NCBI GenBank assembly: GCA_033439255.1
Contig: CM065885.1
Span: 2,480,001 to 2,544,000 of the forward strand
DNA length: 64,000 nt
Direction: 5' to 3'
Origin: Hericium rajendrae
Lineage: Eukaryota; Basidiomycota; Agaricomycetes; Russulales; Hericiaceae
Both the position numbers and the translations under genes were made by a program. Shown in pieces: positions 21,880-33,303 of this stretch. The notes under the pieces were generated by a model. That model had not been told where the DNA came from. It did not search any database and worked only from the letters and a program-made list of their open reading frames with translations. Every line of letters starts with the position of its first letter. The first letter of the stretch is position 1.

Positions 21880-24432
21880 TGGGTGGAGAAGGGCGCACGT
21901 CAGGACCGAAGAAATCTCTGCAGACATTGGCAACGACTTAGGCAGGCATGTTGGCGGTCGGCGACAGATTGTGTCTCGTTCGGCTGATCTTACCTGCGAA
22001 ACAACGTCTATTGAGATGCGCAAGAGATTCCCGTCTAAAAGTCGAACTCAGTGAGGCGGGACCGGGGCTGCTGGAGGCAGAGCAAGTTTAGTGAAGAGCG
22101 AGTAAAGGAAGAGGCGACGTGCGCTTATTCCCAGGCACCGAGCATCTGCAACTGCTCGCGTAGTCTCAGTCACAAGAACATTGAGTTTCTTACACAAGTA
22201 CAATGCTCACTCTGCATGCCAGCCTTTATGTATGTCGTTTAGTTCACTACCGTCTGCCCGCCTTTCACCCCAGACTCGCAGTATCCCGGGCGCGCTCCCT
22301 GCGAAAGAGCCACGTTTGAAGCGTCGTCATATGTCGTCTGCAGACGACGTGCGCGCCCAATCATGTCTCTCACCCGCCCCGAGATACATACGAGATCGCC
22401 GCGATGGACAGCCCGCCGCATATCGCTGGCCAAACCGACGAAGCTCAGCGCCGACATGCATGTTCTGGTGCAGCGCCGCGTCAAGCCGTGTCCCCGTCAT
22501 ACCCGCTAAGGCTGCTCGTCTGCAACTGTTCCACATCTTCTACAACCCCAGCATCTCCGCGACGGCCGCCCTCAGGCGCTGATCGCTCCTGGCGGAGTCA
22601 GAGGCCCTCACGCACTTCTAGTTGGATTAGAGCTCTCTTGAACATGGACATGAATACCACGGACACGCACACTACACTGGGCTGAGGAAGCTCCGCGAGA
22701 CCGATGACTATAATCTGAAGGATGTGGAGGCGAAGATTGAGGAGGGGTGGATCCCGGATGCGGGAAGATCGCGTTCAAAGGCTGCTGCATTGCGATCTCA
22801 CAGAGGTGCGTTTTTAGGATCTAGCACGGCGCCATGGAACGCTGACACCGCAACAGCGATTCAACTACGTCCTACGAATGCTACCGCCTCCATGCCGCCC
22901 GCATGCGCACAATATTCAGTCCGGCGCAGACGAGAAACCCGCATCCTCCTCAAAGGGACACGGAGCGCGCTCGCGAAGGCCGACACGTCGCTGCACATCG
23001 CGTGCGAGCAACCGTCCACGCGCTACAGCTGATCACCCAGCAGGACGTCTCCAACACGCACGCACCTCGCCGCGCTCCTCCGTCCCGCCTTCCGCGCGCA
23101 CCAGCCCGCCGCACCCAAGCCTCCTTCGTCCACCGCGTGACCCCGAGCCCGAGCCCGTCGACCTCAGTCCCAGCGTCCACGGACGCGCACACACTCGCCC
23201 GTTGCGTACGTGGCAGGATCGCCTCGACATCGGCTGAGCATGCAGATAAGATTGCCGTGCGCGCGCGCAGGGATGGTGTATGCGGCGTGGGATGGGAATG
23301 ACGAGGCATTAGCCGCGGATAACGCGCCGGCACGTTGGGCGCACGACCGGGGGTGGCAGGAGCGTGTGGTTTGCAGGTACTGGTGCACGCGGATATCGTG
23401 CTTGTGTATGCGCGGCGGTTCGCGTTGCTCAGGGTGGCAGTCGAGAAGGACGTCCTGGTGCGTTGCGTTCTTCGCCTCGCCCGAAACTCTTACATTTATT
23501 TGCATGCAGATCGACAGTATTCGATCGACTGCCCAATCCCTCTCCATGATTTTTCTCCTTTCCTCGGCACGACCCCGCGCCTCCCCTTATCACCCGCACC
23601 ACTTACCTGCGCGAGATCAACGTGCTCTTGCCGTCTCAGCTCGAGAATGCGATCGTGGACGTGGACGCGCACCGCATGCCCGAATGGAAACGCATGGAAG
23701 CTGCTGGAGTGAGGCATGTGGGCGGGGGTGATGAGGAGAACCCCGTGGAGGCGCCGGAGAAGGGCGGGCGGATGCAGCAGGGGACGCTGTCTTATTTGAG
23801 GACAGCTATCATGACTGGTGAGGTTTTCGCGGTGTGCGGACTCTATCAACGAGGCGTGGGCCGCGGCATCCAGACAGGGTGTGCGAGTTGCGCGTGATCG
23901 TTCAGGGTAGTGAAGATTGGTGAGTGCTCTTCGTGTCGTCGTCCTACAGTCTCGTGTTGACTCTGTTGCCTGCACGCAGATTCACGTCGGCGCGACTTCA
24001 CTGATGCCTTTTGAGAATGCCGTCCAGGGCCGCAAAACCTCTCGCACGGCACTCTCAGGGACCTTGGCGACATTGTTTGCCGACGCGCTGAACGCGGTGC
24101 TGTGCATGGAGTACAACATCTACGAGGTCCTGCATCCGCAGATCGTCGTGATCGACGAGGGAGAGACGATGGATGGGAGAAGACGTCGAGATGCCTGATT
24201 GGCACGATGACGCTGCGTCGGCCATGCGCCCCCGCTAGCGTGCTCCGTCCACCGATATACTTCCAGCATACAGTGTAGCGCACACAGCTCGCGCAATCAT
24301 ACATGCTCGACCTTCACTGCATCCACGATATTGCCTTGTAAGATTATCGAACGTTAAACGGTCTGTATCGTTGTTCGCAGAATGATCGAGCAGGTGATAA
24401 CAGCATGCTAATTCATACATCTTTCCAGACAC
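21880..24432 (+). other. Unresolved region with scattered coding-like fragments
   Basis: Several short plus-strand pieces look spliced rather than random: 'KLRETDDYNLKDVEAKIEEG' (22690-22760), 'REINVLLPSQLENAIVDVD' (about 23607-23665), 'RMQQGTLSYLRTAIMTG' (about 23770-23820) and 'FENAVQGRKTSRTALSG' with 'NAVLCMEYNIYEVLHPQIVV' (24010-24160), ending at a stop near 24198. I could not name a family or build one frame across them. It may be a decayed gene lying between the two duplicated blocks. Confidence 0.3.
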
Positions 24433-25428
24433 GTGAATATGACTTGGACGACATTGCAAGGCTATTCTTTCTCCACGTCCTTCGAGACATATCGCAACTA
24501 TCTCCAGAGTGACCCTTCGGTCAACAACAATGCCCTCTGGCGACCCTACTGTGCTCGCTTCTCATTGACGGACACCACCCGTTCGCACCGCTCGACCCAC
24601 TTCCTCAACGCATACAAATTGTTCGACATCTAAGGCCCACTCCTTGGGCGAGCGGCCAGCCCTACATCGGCAGAACCGTCAACTTCCATCTCGACATCGC
24701 GGATGGCAGTATCTTCGGCAAACACTGACGCCGCAAGACTGCCGCAAGAAGCAGGTACCGTCACACGCCCCGAATTCTGGGAGGCCATGGGCCCCCGGCG
24801 CCACAGCGTCGCGGACGGGCACACTCAGCTCGGCTAGGATCTGCACGTCCTCAGATCAATCATTGCACGAGCACGCCATGCTCTTCTACCGCCGATTCCC
24901 ACCCTCGACTCTTCCGAGTTCTGCGCCCCTTGACGTGCCCTGGCTCGGCCGCGCCCCGCACCTCCCGCCGCGCTGCTCCCGCTGTACACTGTGCTGTCCA
25001 CGGCACCGAGCGCTGCCCACAACCCCCCCGGACTCGTGCTCACCCCTATCACGGGCGTGTACATGCTTCACCTGCTGCGCGGTATGCCCAACCTGCACGC
25101 GGACGGCTGCGACCCACGCGATGGCGGTGCACTCGGCTTCTGCGCGCTTTACTGTCCCGTGCGCGGCGATGTGAAGTGGAGCGCCACGGCGCTCGAGGGA
25201 CTGTGGCTGGAAGACTACGGCCCGTATGGGGCGGAGATGCTCGTTCTGGAATGGGACGTGCTGCAGGCCGCCGTACGTACATAAAAGGTGACGGGCGATC
25301 TGAATGTGCCGCGATGTGTGCAGAGTTGGACGTTTGAGTGCGCGCGGGCGGTGGAGGCAGTGGGCGACACGAGGCCACTGCAGCCTGACATGCAGGTGTT
25401 GGCAAGCATGGGCATGGTCTGTGGATGA
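24433..25428 (+). pseudogene. Degenerate F-box-type (FBXO31-like C-terminal fold) gene remnant
   Basis: The second half reads 'GLVLTPITGVYMLHLLRG', 'LEGLWLEDYGPYGAEMLVLE' and, after a short interruption at about 25270-25288, 'VTGDLNVPRCVQSWTFECA'. The order 'DYGPYG-E-L' then 'K-V-TGD-NVP' matches the C-terminal part of many agaricomycete F-box proteins, related to the FBXO31 substrate-binding region. The upstream part (24433-24633, 'MTWTTLQGYSFSTSFETYRN') may belong to the same gene, but stops lie between. No F-box was found. I read it as a remnant. Its 3' end coincides with the edge of the DUF6535 duplication. Confidence 0.35.
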
Positions 25429-25894
25429 GCTTCAGATGTGTGGTGCTTTGAGTGATTGAAATTCGTTGATTTGTTTGGCTACTTACTGTTCATTTTCTTG
25501 CCTCTTCTGCTGCTCGTTATTACTATCGGCTTTCAGGAAAATACATGTCCATATTCATTCTCAAGATAAAGTACATAAAATCAATGAAAGATACAGATTA
25601 GGTAGCATTTTCAATATTATTGTCAAGTTTGTGATTCTGGATCAGGTTGTCTGCCTTTTCTGACATACTTTTTAAAAATGCCATCAGCTTTTTTGACAGG
25701 AGTTATCTCATTTATATGATGAGATGACTAAAATGACATCAGTTTTGAGGCAGATGAACAGAGGACAAATATTGTACCTGATGATATTGCTTTATTTGAT
25801 CAATCCAGGCCTTTCTTCTACTAAACCAGAACTGATGTGCATCTTCTGCTTCTAGAGCCATGCTGATGATTAAATTAGCAAACAATTTATAATG
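25429..25894. other. Intergenic, AT-rich, duplicated with 16550-17220
   Basis: No gene. The AT-rich tract around 25540-25620 and 25780-25830 resembles the region downstream of DUF6535 copy A, and represents the 3' flank of the segmental duplication. Confidence 0.45.
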
Positions 25895-28800
25895 TTACTT
25901 ATAGAGAAATTTGACTGACAGCTTATTACAACACTCAACATTCATATTACTAATATTTGACTCAAGCTTGACAGCCTTTCTAAGCTTGTTCAACCAAATA
26001 CAAACACCATTAAGAAACCAAGGTTTTAAGAAGAGACTTTCATCTATTTTCTTCTCCAACTGATCTAAAAATTCTGTCCAAATTGGATTCTCTGAAGTGG
26101 CTAAGATAAGTCTCTCAATACATTCATCAAAATGAAGCAATGCTTTCTCCAAGTCATTGTAATCTAAATGATATCTCCATGATGTTAAAAGCAATTTGCA
26201 ATATAATTGTATGTTATTATCCTCTTGAATATATTTTAACTCTTTTTGCAAGTAGTCATTGCTTGCAGAAAGCAAAATTATATCATAGATATTTCTTAAG
26301 TGAATATATAAACTGCAGATTGACCAACTATCTTCCCATTCATCTGTTATATCTATCTGAGAAATTGACCAAATTTTTTCCTAAGATATCTATATCTGAT
26401 GAGCATAGTGTTGATATCAAGGCTGTGTTAGGTAAATTTAGAGTTATGATATGCTTAAGCAAATCTGATAAACAAGTAGTATACAATACACTTCTCACAT
26501 GTTTGGGCTTAGAACTCTGCTGAAGTGCTTGTTCAAAAATATGAAACCAGCCATAAACAAAATCTATATCATAAACTTGTTTATCAATTGATTTATCTTT
26601 TATTGACTTAAGCTTTTGTATTGCAACTACTGAGGATCTTAAAAGTATACAACATGATCTCCATGTTAGTATTTTGACAAATTCAACAAATTCCTCCTGC
26701 ATAATCTTTCTAACAAATAATACAAGCTGAGATAGAAATGAAAATGTACTATCATCTTCAATAGTATTCTTGCAAGCATGATAACAAAGAGTAAAAAAAA
26801 CCTCTTGATTGTTTATATCAATATATTCAATAAACCAAGGTGCTAATAAGTATTCCAATAATATCTCATTCAATAGTGAGGATATATTGACATCTTTTGT
26901 ATCTTTGAGAAGTACAGCAATGTTAAACTCTTGTTTAGTAAAAATTATGAAGTTAGCACATTCTTTAAGTAATGTTAGATTTTCATTTGCTTGATATAAT
27001 TTGTATGGATCAAAACTACCTAACATATGATCAAATTCATTAGATATTATAGGTGTTTGCAAGTCTGTGAGACTATTTAAAAAGACAAATTCAACATTTT
27101 GCTCAAACAGATTTTGAAGATGTCCAGTTAAAATATTGATATAATAATTAAAAGTAAGTGGATTAGAGTGTAATCTCAGTTTAAATAATGATATATATTC
27201 TGAAAATGCAGATATTTTAGGAGTATAAAGACAGTCAAGAAGGGTTTTCAAGCATTCATCTGATGTAACATTCTTACATTTCTTAAATGTATCATCCCAA
27301 CAGTAAGAAGAGTGATCATATGTTGAAAATTGTATAAGAATCCATGGCCACAACCACTTTTTCATATCTTTTTCATTTTTTTGCTCCACATATTTTGTCA
27401 GATTTCTTTCAATCTTAATCTTAATATCAGATCTTGCAAATAGAGCCAAATTATGTTTGCCAAGGTTTGCACCTGGCAATGCTTGAAAAATGAGATCTGA
27501 AACTGTGGGATTTGCTGAAAAGTTGTATAGCCAATACAAGGACTGAATGTCAAGTGCATGTGTGTATGATGTCTGTATTGTTTCTTGCTCAAGGACTCTC
27601 CAACTCATTATAGCTGTAGATTGTTTAGGTACATCTTTTTTCTTAGATGCACTTGTTTTATCTGTGTGATTAGATGACAGAAGTCTGCAGGCATATATAA
27701 AACAATGTCTCAAATAGCCTCTTAATTTTTGCTCATGTCTCCATAATTTAATCACATAATCTCCCATTGGTGTTTTATATGGACATTGAATATTATAAAA
27801 TGGAAGCAGATTTGTTCCCAGATATATGATATATAATGCTCCAACAATGATGGCCACCCAGATAGTTATGCCATCATTCAAGCCCTTGATAAATATCACC
27901 AGGCCAATGAAGAAGAGTAACAGTGCCAGATGCATAACAATAGGCAGAAATTCAACAATGTCAGGCACATGCCATTTCTGAAGCCCAGTGAAGCGAAAAT
28001 GGGTGGTATGTACCCTTCTCTGAGCTGTGCCTGATACAGCACGGGTGTAGTACTGGATCCACTGCTTTACTAGCATAGCCATCAAGGCAGTTGCCAAGCT
28101 CAGGGCAAGACTGACAAACCAGAGGCCATTCACCCAGCAATCGGAGCTAGCAGGTTTGATCGAAGATGCCTGCTGAGAGCGAGGAACAGTATCTGGAGAG
28201 AGGCCAAGACCAACTGCACGTTGAATATCAATAAGCTCTGAAAGAAGGACCACAGTAGCATGCGAGTTATCTGGCTGAAGGGACTGAGAAGACTGGACAA
28301 CGAATGCTGTAACCACAGCTGAAAAGAGACCGGCCTGAGAAGGGACATCATGAGCATCATCGCAATCGAACATGCAAGACATGCTCACAAATACAAGGAG
28401 GACATCGGTTGTATCGCGCCAACCTTCGATCACTTCGTTGTCCCGCACCGCAGCCTCATCCATATACACGCGCCAGATGCGCGCGTTAGGGCCCATGGCT
28501 TCCGAGATATGGCTGTCGGGCGGGTATTTCTGTCCATAATCATCAGGATTGTATCCTTCGATGCAGTATAAGCATCCAGATCATGCCTCCAACATACAAA
28601 GCCACACACCAGAATATCCTTTGGCTGCAGGCAAGAACCCACCGTCACGTCGCGTCCTCTTCTTCCGACTGGGCCGAGGCATGTTCCTGCCTGCAGGTTG
28701 CACATTGTCTTCATCAGACTTGTCACTGTCGCTGGTGATCTCAGCAGCCAGGAAATCAGCATTCGCAGCAGCGCCAGAGATAGCGGCTCCCGAGCTCTCA

Positions 28801-29433
28801 GCAGCCGAAGCATTCGGAGCAGCATCGCCAGAGTCTACCGCTCCTCCCGAGTTGCCTGGATCTACAGAATTGCCAGTGTTAATCGGACGTTCAACATACA
28901 AGGTGGGGCCCGATTCTAGCTCACAGCTGGTGGCATCGACAGCACGGTAGAACGGCAGGCAGCACGGCAGCAGGTCTGGCGCGATGCCGCGGAGTCTCGA
29001 GCGGTTTCTGACCTTCGCCGACTCAAAAACGATGTTTACATCTTTTTGCTCGGGAACGCCCATCGATTTGTAAACGGCTGTAGCGTGCGTATTCACAGTA
29101 TCCTCCTTTTCCCGTTCCGAAGAAGGTATTGCGGGGCCACGATCTGCGCTCAGACTAGGTGTATGCTGCTTAGATCCCACAACAGCAAGATCGCAAGCAC
29201 AGGTATCCTGCATGGCGGGAGCTAGCCCGGCGCCCCGTATGTTTTCTGCGGAAGAAAGTGGACCGACGCCATCCTTGTAGGCGCGACTGTCGCCGTCGCT
29301 TTCGGTTCCAGAGTCTACATGATAAAAGCGTAGCATCAGTACGTCGATACCCGCACCGAATACACCAGCTGATCTGTCCGATCGGCTGCAGAGGCTCACC
29401 GGTGGGCACGTCTAGATGGTCTTGAGCAACCAT
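25895..29433 (-). pseudogene. DUF6535 membrane protein, copy B (frameshifted near its end)
   Basis: Exons 29433-29400, 29314-28610, 28555-28389 and 28334 onward align with copy A in order and phase. The DUF6535 block ('ARIWRVYMDEAAVRDNEVI', 'GLWFVSLALSLATALMAMLV', 'ITIWVAIIVGALYIIYLGTN') is intact. In the helical tail the frame shifts by +1 relative to copy A at an A6 run (minus strand; 26379-26374) and stops at 26340 after about 966 residues. The rest of the tail, ending 'SNMNVECCNKL', continues in another frame to 25895. The product loses roughly the last 140 residues of the family. The third intron here (28388-28335) is 54 nt with no stop, so it could be retained. A truncated protein is possible. 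Confidence 0.8.
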
Positions 29434-29919
29434 TGGTGACGAGCGATGTGCGTAGATGTTGTTTTCGCTGAGATGGTGTCTGTGTGACGATGTGGGAAGA
29501 GGCAAGAGCATAAGCGCCGATACGACACGAGGCGAGCTCCGTCGTGAATCCCAAAGACACGGCGATGAGTTGCATCGTGAGGTCGTTGAATCCGTCATGG
29601 TCAATGTCAAAGAGAGACTACGAGCCGATCTAATACACAAGCAGCTCAGTACCACCGTGAGCTCGCTCATCGTCGGTTGAGATCTTGCATTGAGCACTGC
29701 GGACTACGCCATTCTATTGGCCATGAAAGAGTTCCGAAGGATCATGATCCGTGTCCATAGTACTTATCCAAAGCTACGCTATGCACAGGTATCGACAGCA
29801 ACAGGGTAACGGCGCACAGAGCAGATATGGCATGGTGATACTACGAATAGATTAGCGGGCTAAAGATACGTGTGTCCGGGCGACGATTGTCTTTTCCTCT
29901 CGTGTGGGTATGCATGGGC
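29434..29919. other. Intergenic between DUF6535 copy B and chitin deacetylase
   Basis: No gene seen. Upstream of copy B's ATG the sequence still resembles the region upstream of copy A for about 100 bp ('gatggtgt'/'gatgtt' ... 'cgatgtgg' ... 'gaggcaagag'). Confidence 0.4.
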
Positions 29920-31980
29920 TCAGAGCGCGAGGCTCGCCAGGAGCGCGGCGCCGAGCGTGAGCAGGCCGGCGGCGGCGGAGACGGGGTGCGACGCGACGGC
30001 GGCGCTCTTCTTCTCTGCGCCGCTGTTGCCCGAGCTGTTCGAGCTGCCGGTCTTGTTCGTCGTGCCGCTGATGTCTGCATGGCATGTGAGCAATTGCGCA
30101 TGGGACGACATAAGCGGGCAGGTGCTTACACTCTTGGAAGGTGGGCAGGCTGTAGTTCGTCTCGACGTACGGCTGCGTCTTGTTGAGCGCGACGCCGACG
30201 GGGACGAGGTGCTGGAACGCGGACTGCAGCTGCGGGTAGAACTTGATGGCCTCGCTCATCGTGTAGTTGTTGAGTTCATGCGTGAGCATGATGCCGCCAG
30301 CGCTGTCGAACGTGCCGCTGGTGGCGTTGTTGATGAACTGCATGTAGTCGTTGTCGACGTCCTGGGGCGTGATGCCGCCCTGGCCGTTGCGCCAGTCGTT
30401 CGAGTCGTACTTCCAGATGATGGTCTGGAGGCCGAGGCCGTTGGCGATGGCGCGGATGCGGTCGTCGACGTCGCCGAAGGGCGGACGCCAGCAGGTCGGG
30501 GTGACGCCGGTGACGAGCTTGATGGCCTGCATGGTGTACCAGAGCTCGGCGAACGCGTCTTGGCTCTGGAAGGACGTCACTAGGAACGCGTTAGTTCGAG
30601 GCTGTGATCTCACTCGAGCCGCACTCACTGTAGCGATGCGACCAGGTGTCTATGCATAGAATAAGCCGTCATCCAGATACACGCTAAGACAGCACTCACG
30701 GACGCAAATTTCATGGCCGTCAGTGAGCGCGCGCTGCGCCTCGAGCGGCCAGTCCATGACGTTACTGCCGATGAAGAACATGGTCGCCTTCTGGTTCTGC
30801 TGCTGCAGGAAGTCGTAGAACGCGTTGTGCGAGCAGTTAGGGCCGTCGTCGAATCCGTAGCCCATGGTCATGGGCTCGGGGACGTTCGACACATCGGGCG
30901 CAAGGCCGGCAAGCTTCGGCGTCGTGCATTGATGCGCGGTCCACCCTAGAGGTATTCATGCATGTCAGCTTCTGGAAGAAGGACTGCCGGATTCGGCAGA
31001 GAGCACCGCGCGCAGAAAGAATCGAAGGTGACGAGAGTCGGTGGGGGCTATTTTTAGATACGGTTTAGTGGCGGCGACATGAGCGCGCACGTCGGCAGCC
31101 CGGCCAGGGCGCGACGGAACGAAACGAGATGTGATGGCGGCATCATATGTTACAATGGGCGCCAGACACGATGCGCTCCAGATCCACTCCTAGGTCAATC
31201 CACCTATGTCCAGATCCCTACGAAGCATTACCCTCGTGAAGATGATAAGCCACGACATGGCTGGAATGAAAGCACGGTCGAAAAGGCGAGGTATGACGGC
31301 GACATCACATGTTGCGACGGGCGCCAGACCTGATGCGCTGTAAGTCCACTCCTGGGACAATTTGCCCATGCCATATGCAATACTGCCTCGCCTGCTGTGC
31401 CGCATCGGATACAGCCAGTAAGAATCACCCTCCGACGGTGATGGATATGATGGACAAAGGAAAGCATGATGGGAAGAACAAAGTCATGATGGACTCACAG
31501 CAGTCAGGGTCGTTTGCGTTATCATAGTTGACGCCGGTGAAGTTGCCCAGGTTCGTGCCTTTGGGCTGGATGTTGGTCGGGACACTGCTGGAGATGTTTT
31601 GCCACTTCTGCATGGCCACGGTGTCATTGGAGAGGATGGTCGCTGGAGTCCAGATCGGAGGGAAGTTGTGGATCGCGTTCCCGGAGGGCGCGTAGAAGTA
31701 GGGCGTGCATTCCTGGTTGCCGTCTAGAAGTGATCATCGTGAGCAGATCGATATACGGAAAAGGTTTCGCAATTCCCCGACTCGGACTCCAGCCTCCGTC
31801 CACAACTGCATGTCCCAGTCGAGTCGGGGTTCACGGTGGCGCAAACTATGGGAAAGCAGAGGACACACCAGTAATTTGAGCCTCGCCTTGCTCCGTGGTG
31901 CGGTCCTGGGCAGTAACACCAAGTGCGAGGGAGACAACGAGGAGCGCGCGGGTATCTGTAAGGAATGACTGGATACGCAT
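29920..31980 (-). CDS. Chitin deacetylase (CE4), secreted and GPI-anchored
   Basis: Removes acetyl groups from cell-wall chitin to make chitosan. Six exons (31980-31869, 31723-31499, 30945-30700, 30649-30629, 30579-30130, 30074-29920) join in phase to 402 residues. A signal peptide precedes 'TAQDRTTEQGEA'. The NodB/CE4 motifs are complete: 'GYGFDDGPNCS' (D145 and D146), 'HTWSH' (195-199, zinc-binding His), 'WRPPFGDVDDR' (232-242) and 'IMLTHELNN'. The C-terminus has a Ser/Asn-rich stretch, then 'AGLLTLGAALLASLAL', a typical GPI-attachment signal. One exon is only 21 nt. The intron 31498-30946 is 553 nt, ten times the usual length, and carries a direct repeat. It is the only clear enzyme gene in the accessory half. 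Confidence 0.92.
31125..31370. repeat. Imperfect direct repeat inside the long chitin deacetylase intron
   Basis: Two copies of about 75 bp, starting near 31127 and 31288 (161 bp apart), share 'gggcgccaga', 'gatgcgct' and 'tccactcct' in the same order. Both lie within the 553-nt intron and appear to explain part of its length. Confidence 0.65.
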
Positions 31981-32426
31981 GTCGAGGCAGAATTAAAGTC
32001 GAGTCGAGGAAGAGTCGGGGAGGGTGCGGGTCGCAAGCAACGAACAGCGGCAGGGAGGCGCGGCTCGTCGAGTTGGATTTGCGTGCGTGCCGGGTGTTGG
32101 CAGGAAGAAAGAGAGAAGAGGGCAATAACGGGGAGGAAGGACGCCGGCCTCGCCGGGTCATAATTATAAAGGCAAGGCGCTGGAGGCGCTCTGCATGGTG
32201 CTATAGATAGACTCGTCAGTGATCTATTTTGAGAGCCACCCTACTTGATAACCGCGCGTGTCGGCTCGATCCAGGTGCCCATGACGGCAGGGAAGCTCGT
32301 ATCTGCGGTTATAGAGGCAGCGGTCGCGTTATGGAACGCGTCCGCGCGACTTGCAAGATGAAAATGGGGCGGTCGCAGCAGCGGAGCCGACACGCGTCTC
32401 AATGAACTTTGTTTCCGAGGGCAGTA
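31981..32426. other. Upstream region of chitin deacetylase
   Basis: No gene recognised. It probably carries the chitin deacetylase promoter next to 31980. It ends at the MITE insertion. Confidence 0.4.
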
Positions 32427-32672
32427 CAGCTAATTGCAAAACGTTAGGCCAGGTCTGGGAAAAAATCGGGTAGCATTGTTTTGATGGCGCTTTGCCCCGT
32501 TTCCCCCAAGCGTCTGCCGCGGTATGCCGCAGCCACCGGCTCGACGGCATTGTCGCGCGGAGATGCGAATGGGGGTGGCACACAGCATCGCGGTTCAACT
32601 TCCGTCAGTCTCCGTCTTCGCGCGGCTATGTGACTATTTTCGGGTGATGGCCTAACGTTTTGCAATTAGCTG
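32427..32672. mobile_element. 246-bp MITE with 25-bp perfect terminal inverted repeats and TA duplication
   Basis: Bases 32427-32451 (beginning cagctaattgc) and 32648-32672 (ending gcaattagctg) are exact reverse complements over 25 bp. Each end is flanked by TA (32425-32426 and 32673-32674), as expected of a target-site duplication. The interior has no coding capacity. TA duplication is typical of Tc1/mariner-type elements; that assignment is an inference. Confidence 0.9.
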
Positions 32673-32965
32673 TAATAGCCGACCCGCCGGTTACTATTTC
32701 GTTATTAGGTAATACCGGGCACTTGCCGAACAAGGCACGATCTGTCTGATTCTGTCACCGACCGCCGGCGTGCCTCCGCGCGGTTTCGACATCGTTGCCA
32801 ACATCCTGCGGTGACTTTGTCGTGGCGTGCATCTCTCCCCTCTCCATACTTCGATCTGCCGCATCAATTCTGCGGACAGAAGCCTCCGTGTGATATCACC
32901 TCCTAGCCTCTGTGATTTCAGCCAGAAATACCTCCCGCCGCCGGCAGATTTGTCGCGGCGCCAAC

Positions 32966-33303
32966 ATGTCCGATGTGCTGGACGTCTGCTGCACGGTAGC
33001 GCTGTCTGCGTGTCTGGACATCTACGCGGGCATTTGCACTGATCTCGGGTCCACGCGTGAGTGCACCTATTTTCGTGTCGTTTAATCTGCGCGAGTCACA
33101 CGGCACAACGCGTAGGCCAGCAATGCACGCAGCATCTCTCCTCGTGTTGTACGTGCTGCAACGGCACGTCGGACGAGTATGGCGAGCGGCAGGAGCGGCA
33201 GGAGAGCTCGGAGAGTGAGCCGTTGATTGGGAACGAGCAGCCCTCGAAGAGGCCTGATATGACGGCTGGCAGCGGCCATTCATCCGCTACCCTCGCCAGC
33301 TGA
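32966..33303 (+). CDS. Small cysteine-rich protein of agaricomycetes (intact copy)
   Basis: Two exons (32966-33056 and 33116-33303) separated by a 60-nt GT...AG intron encode 92 residues. The N-terminal half is hydrophobic and Cys-rich ('MSDVLDVCCTVALSACLDIY', 'GICTDLGS'), then 'QQCTQHLSSCCTCCNG' and a charged tail ('RQESSESEPLIG'). The pattern, paired cysteines in a short N-terminal segment followed by a CCxxCC cluster and a polar tail, matches a family of small agaricomycete proteins of unknown function. They may be membrane-associated through acylated cysteines; that is speculation. A broken copy lies inverted at 21463-21763. Confidence 0.65.
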
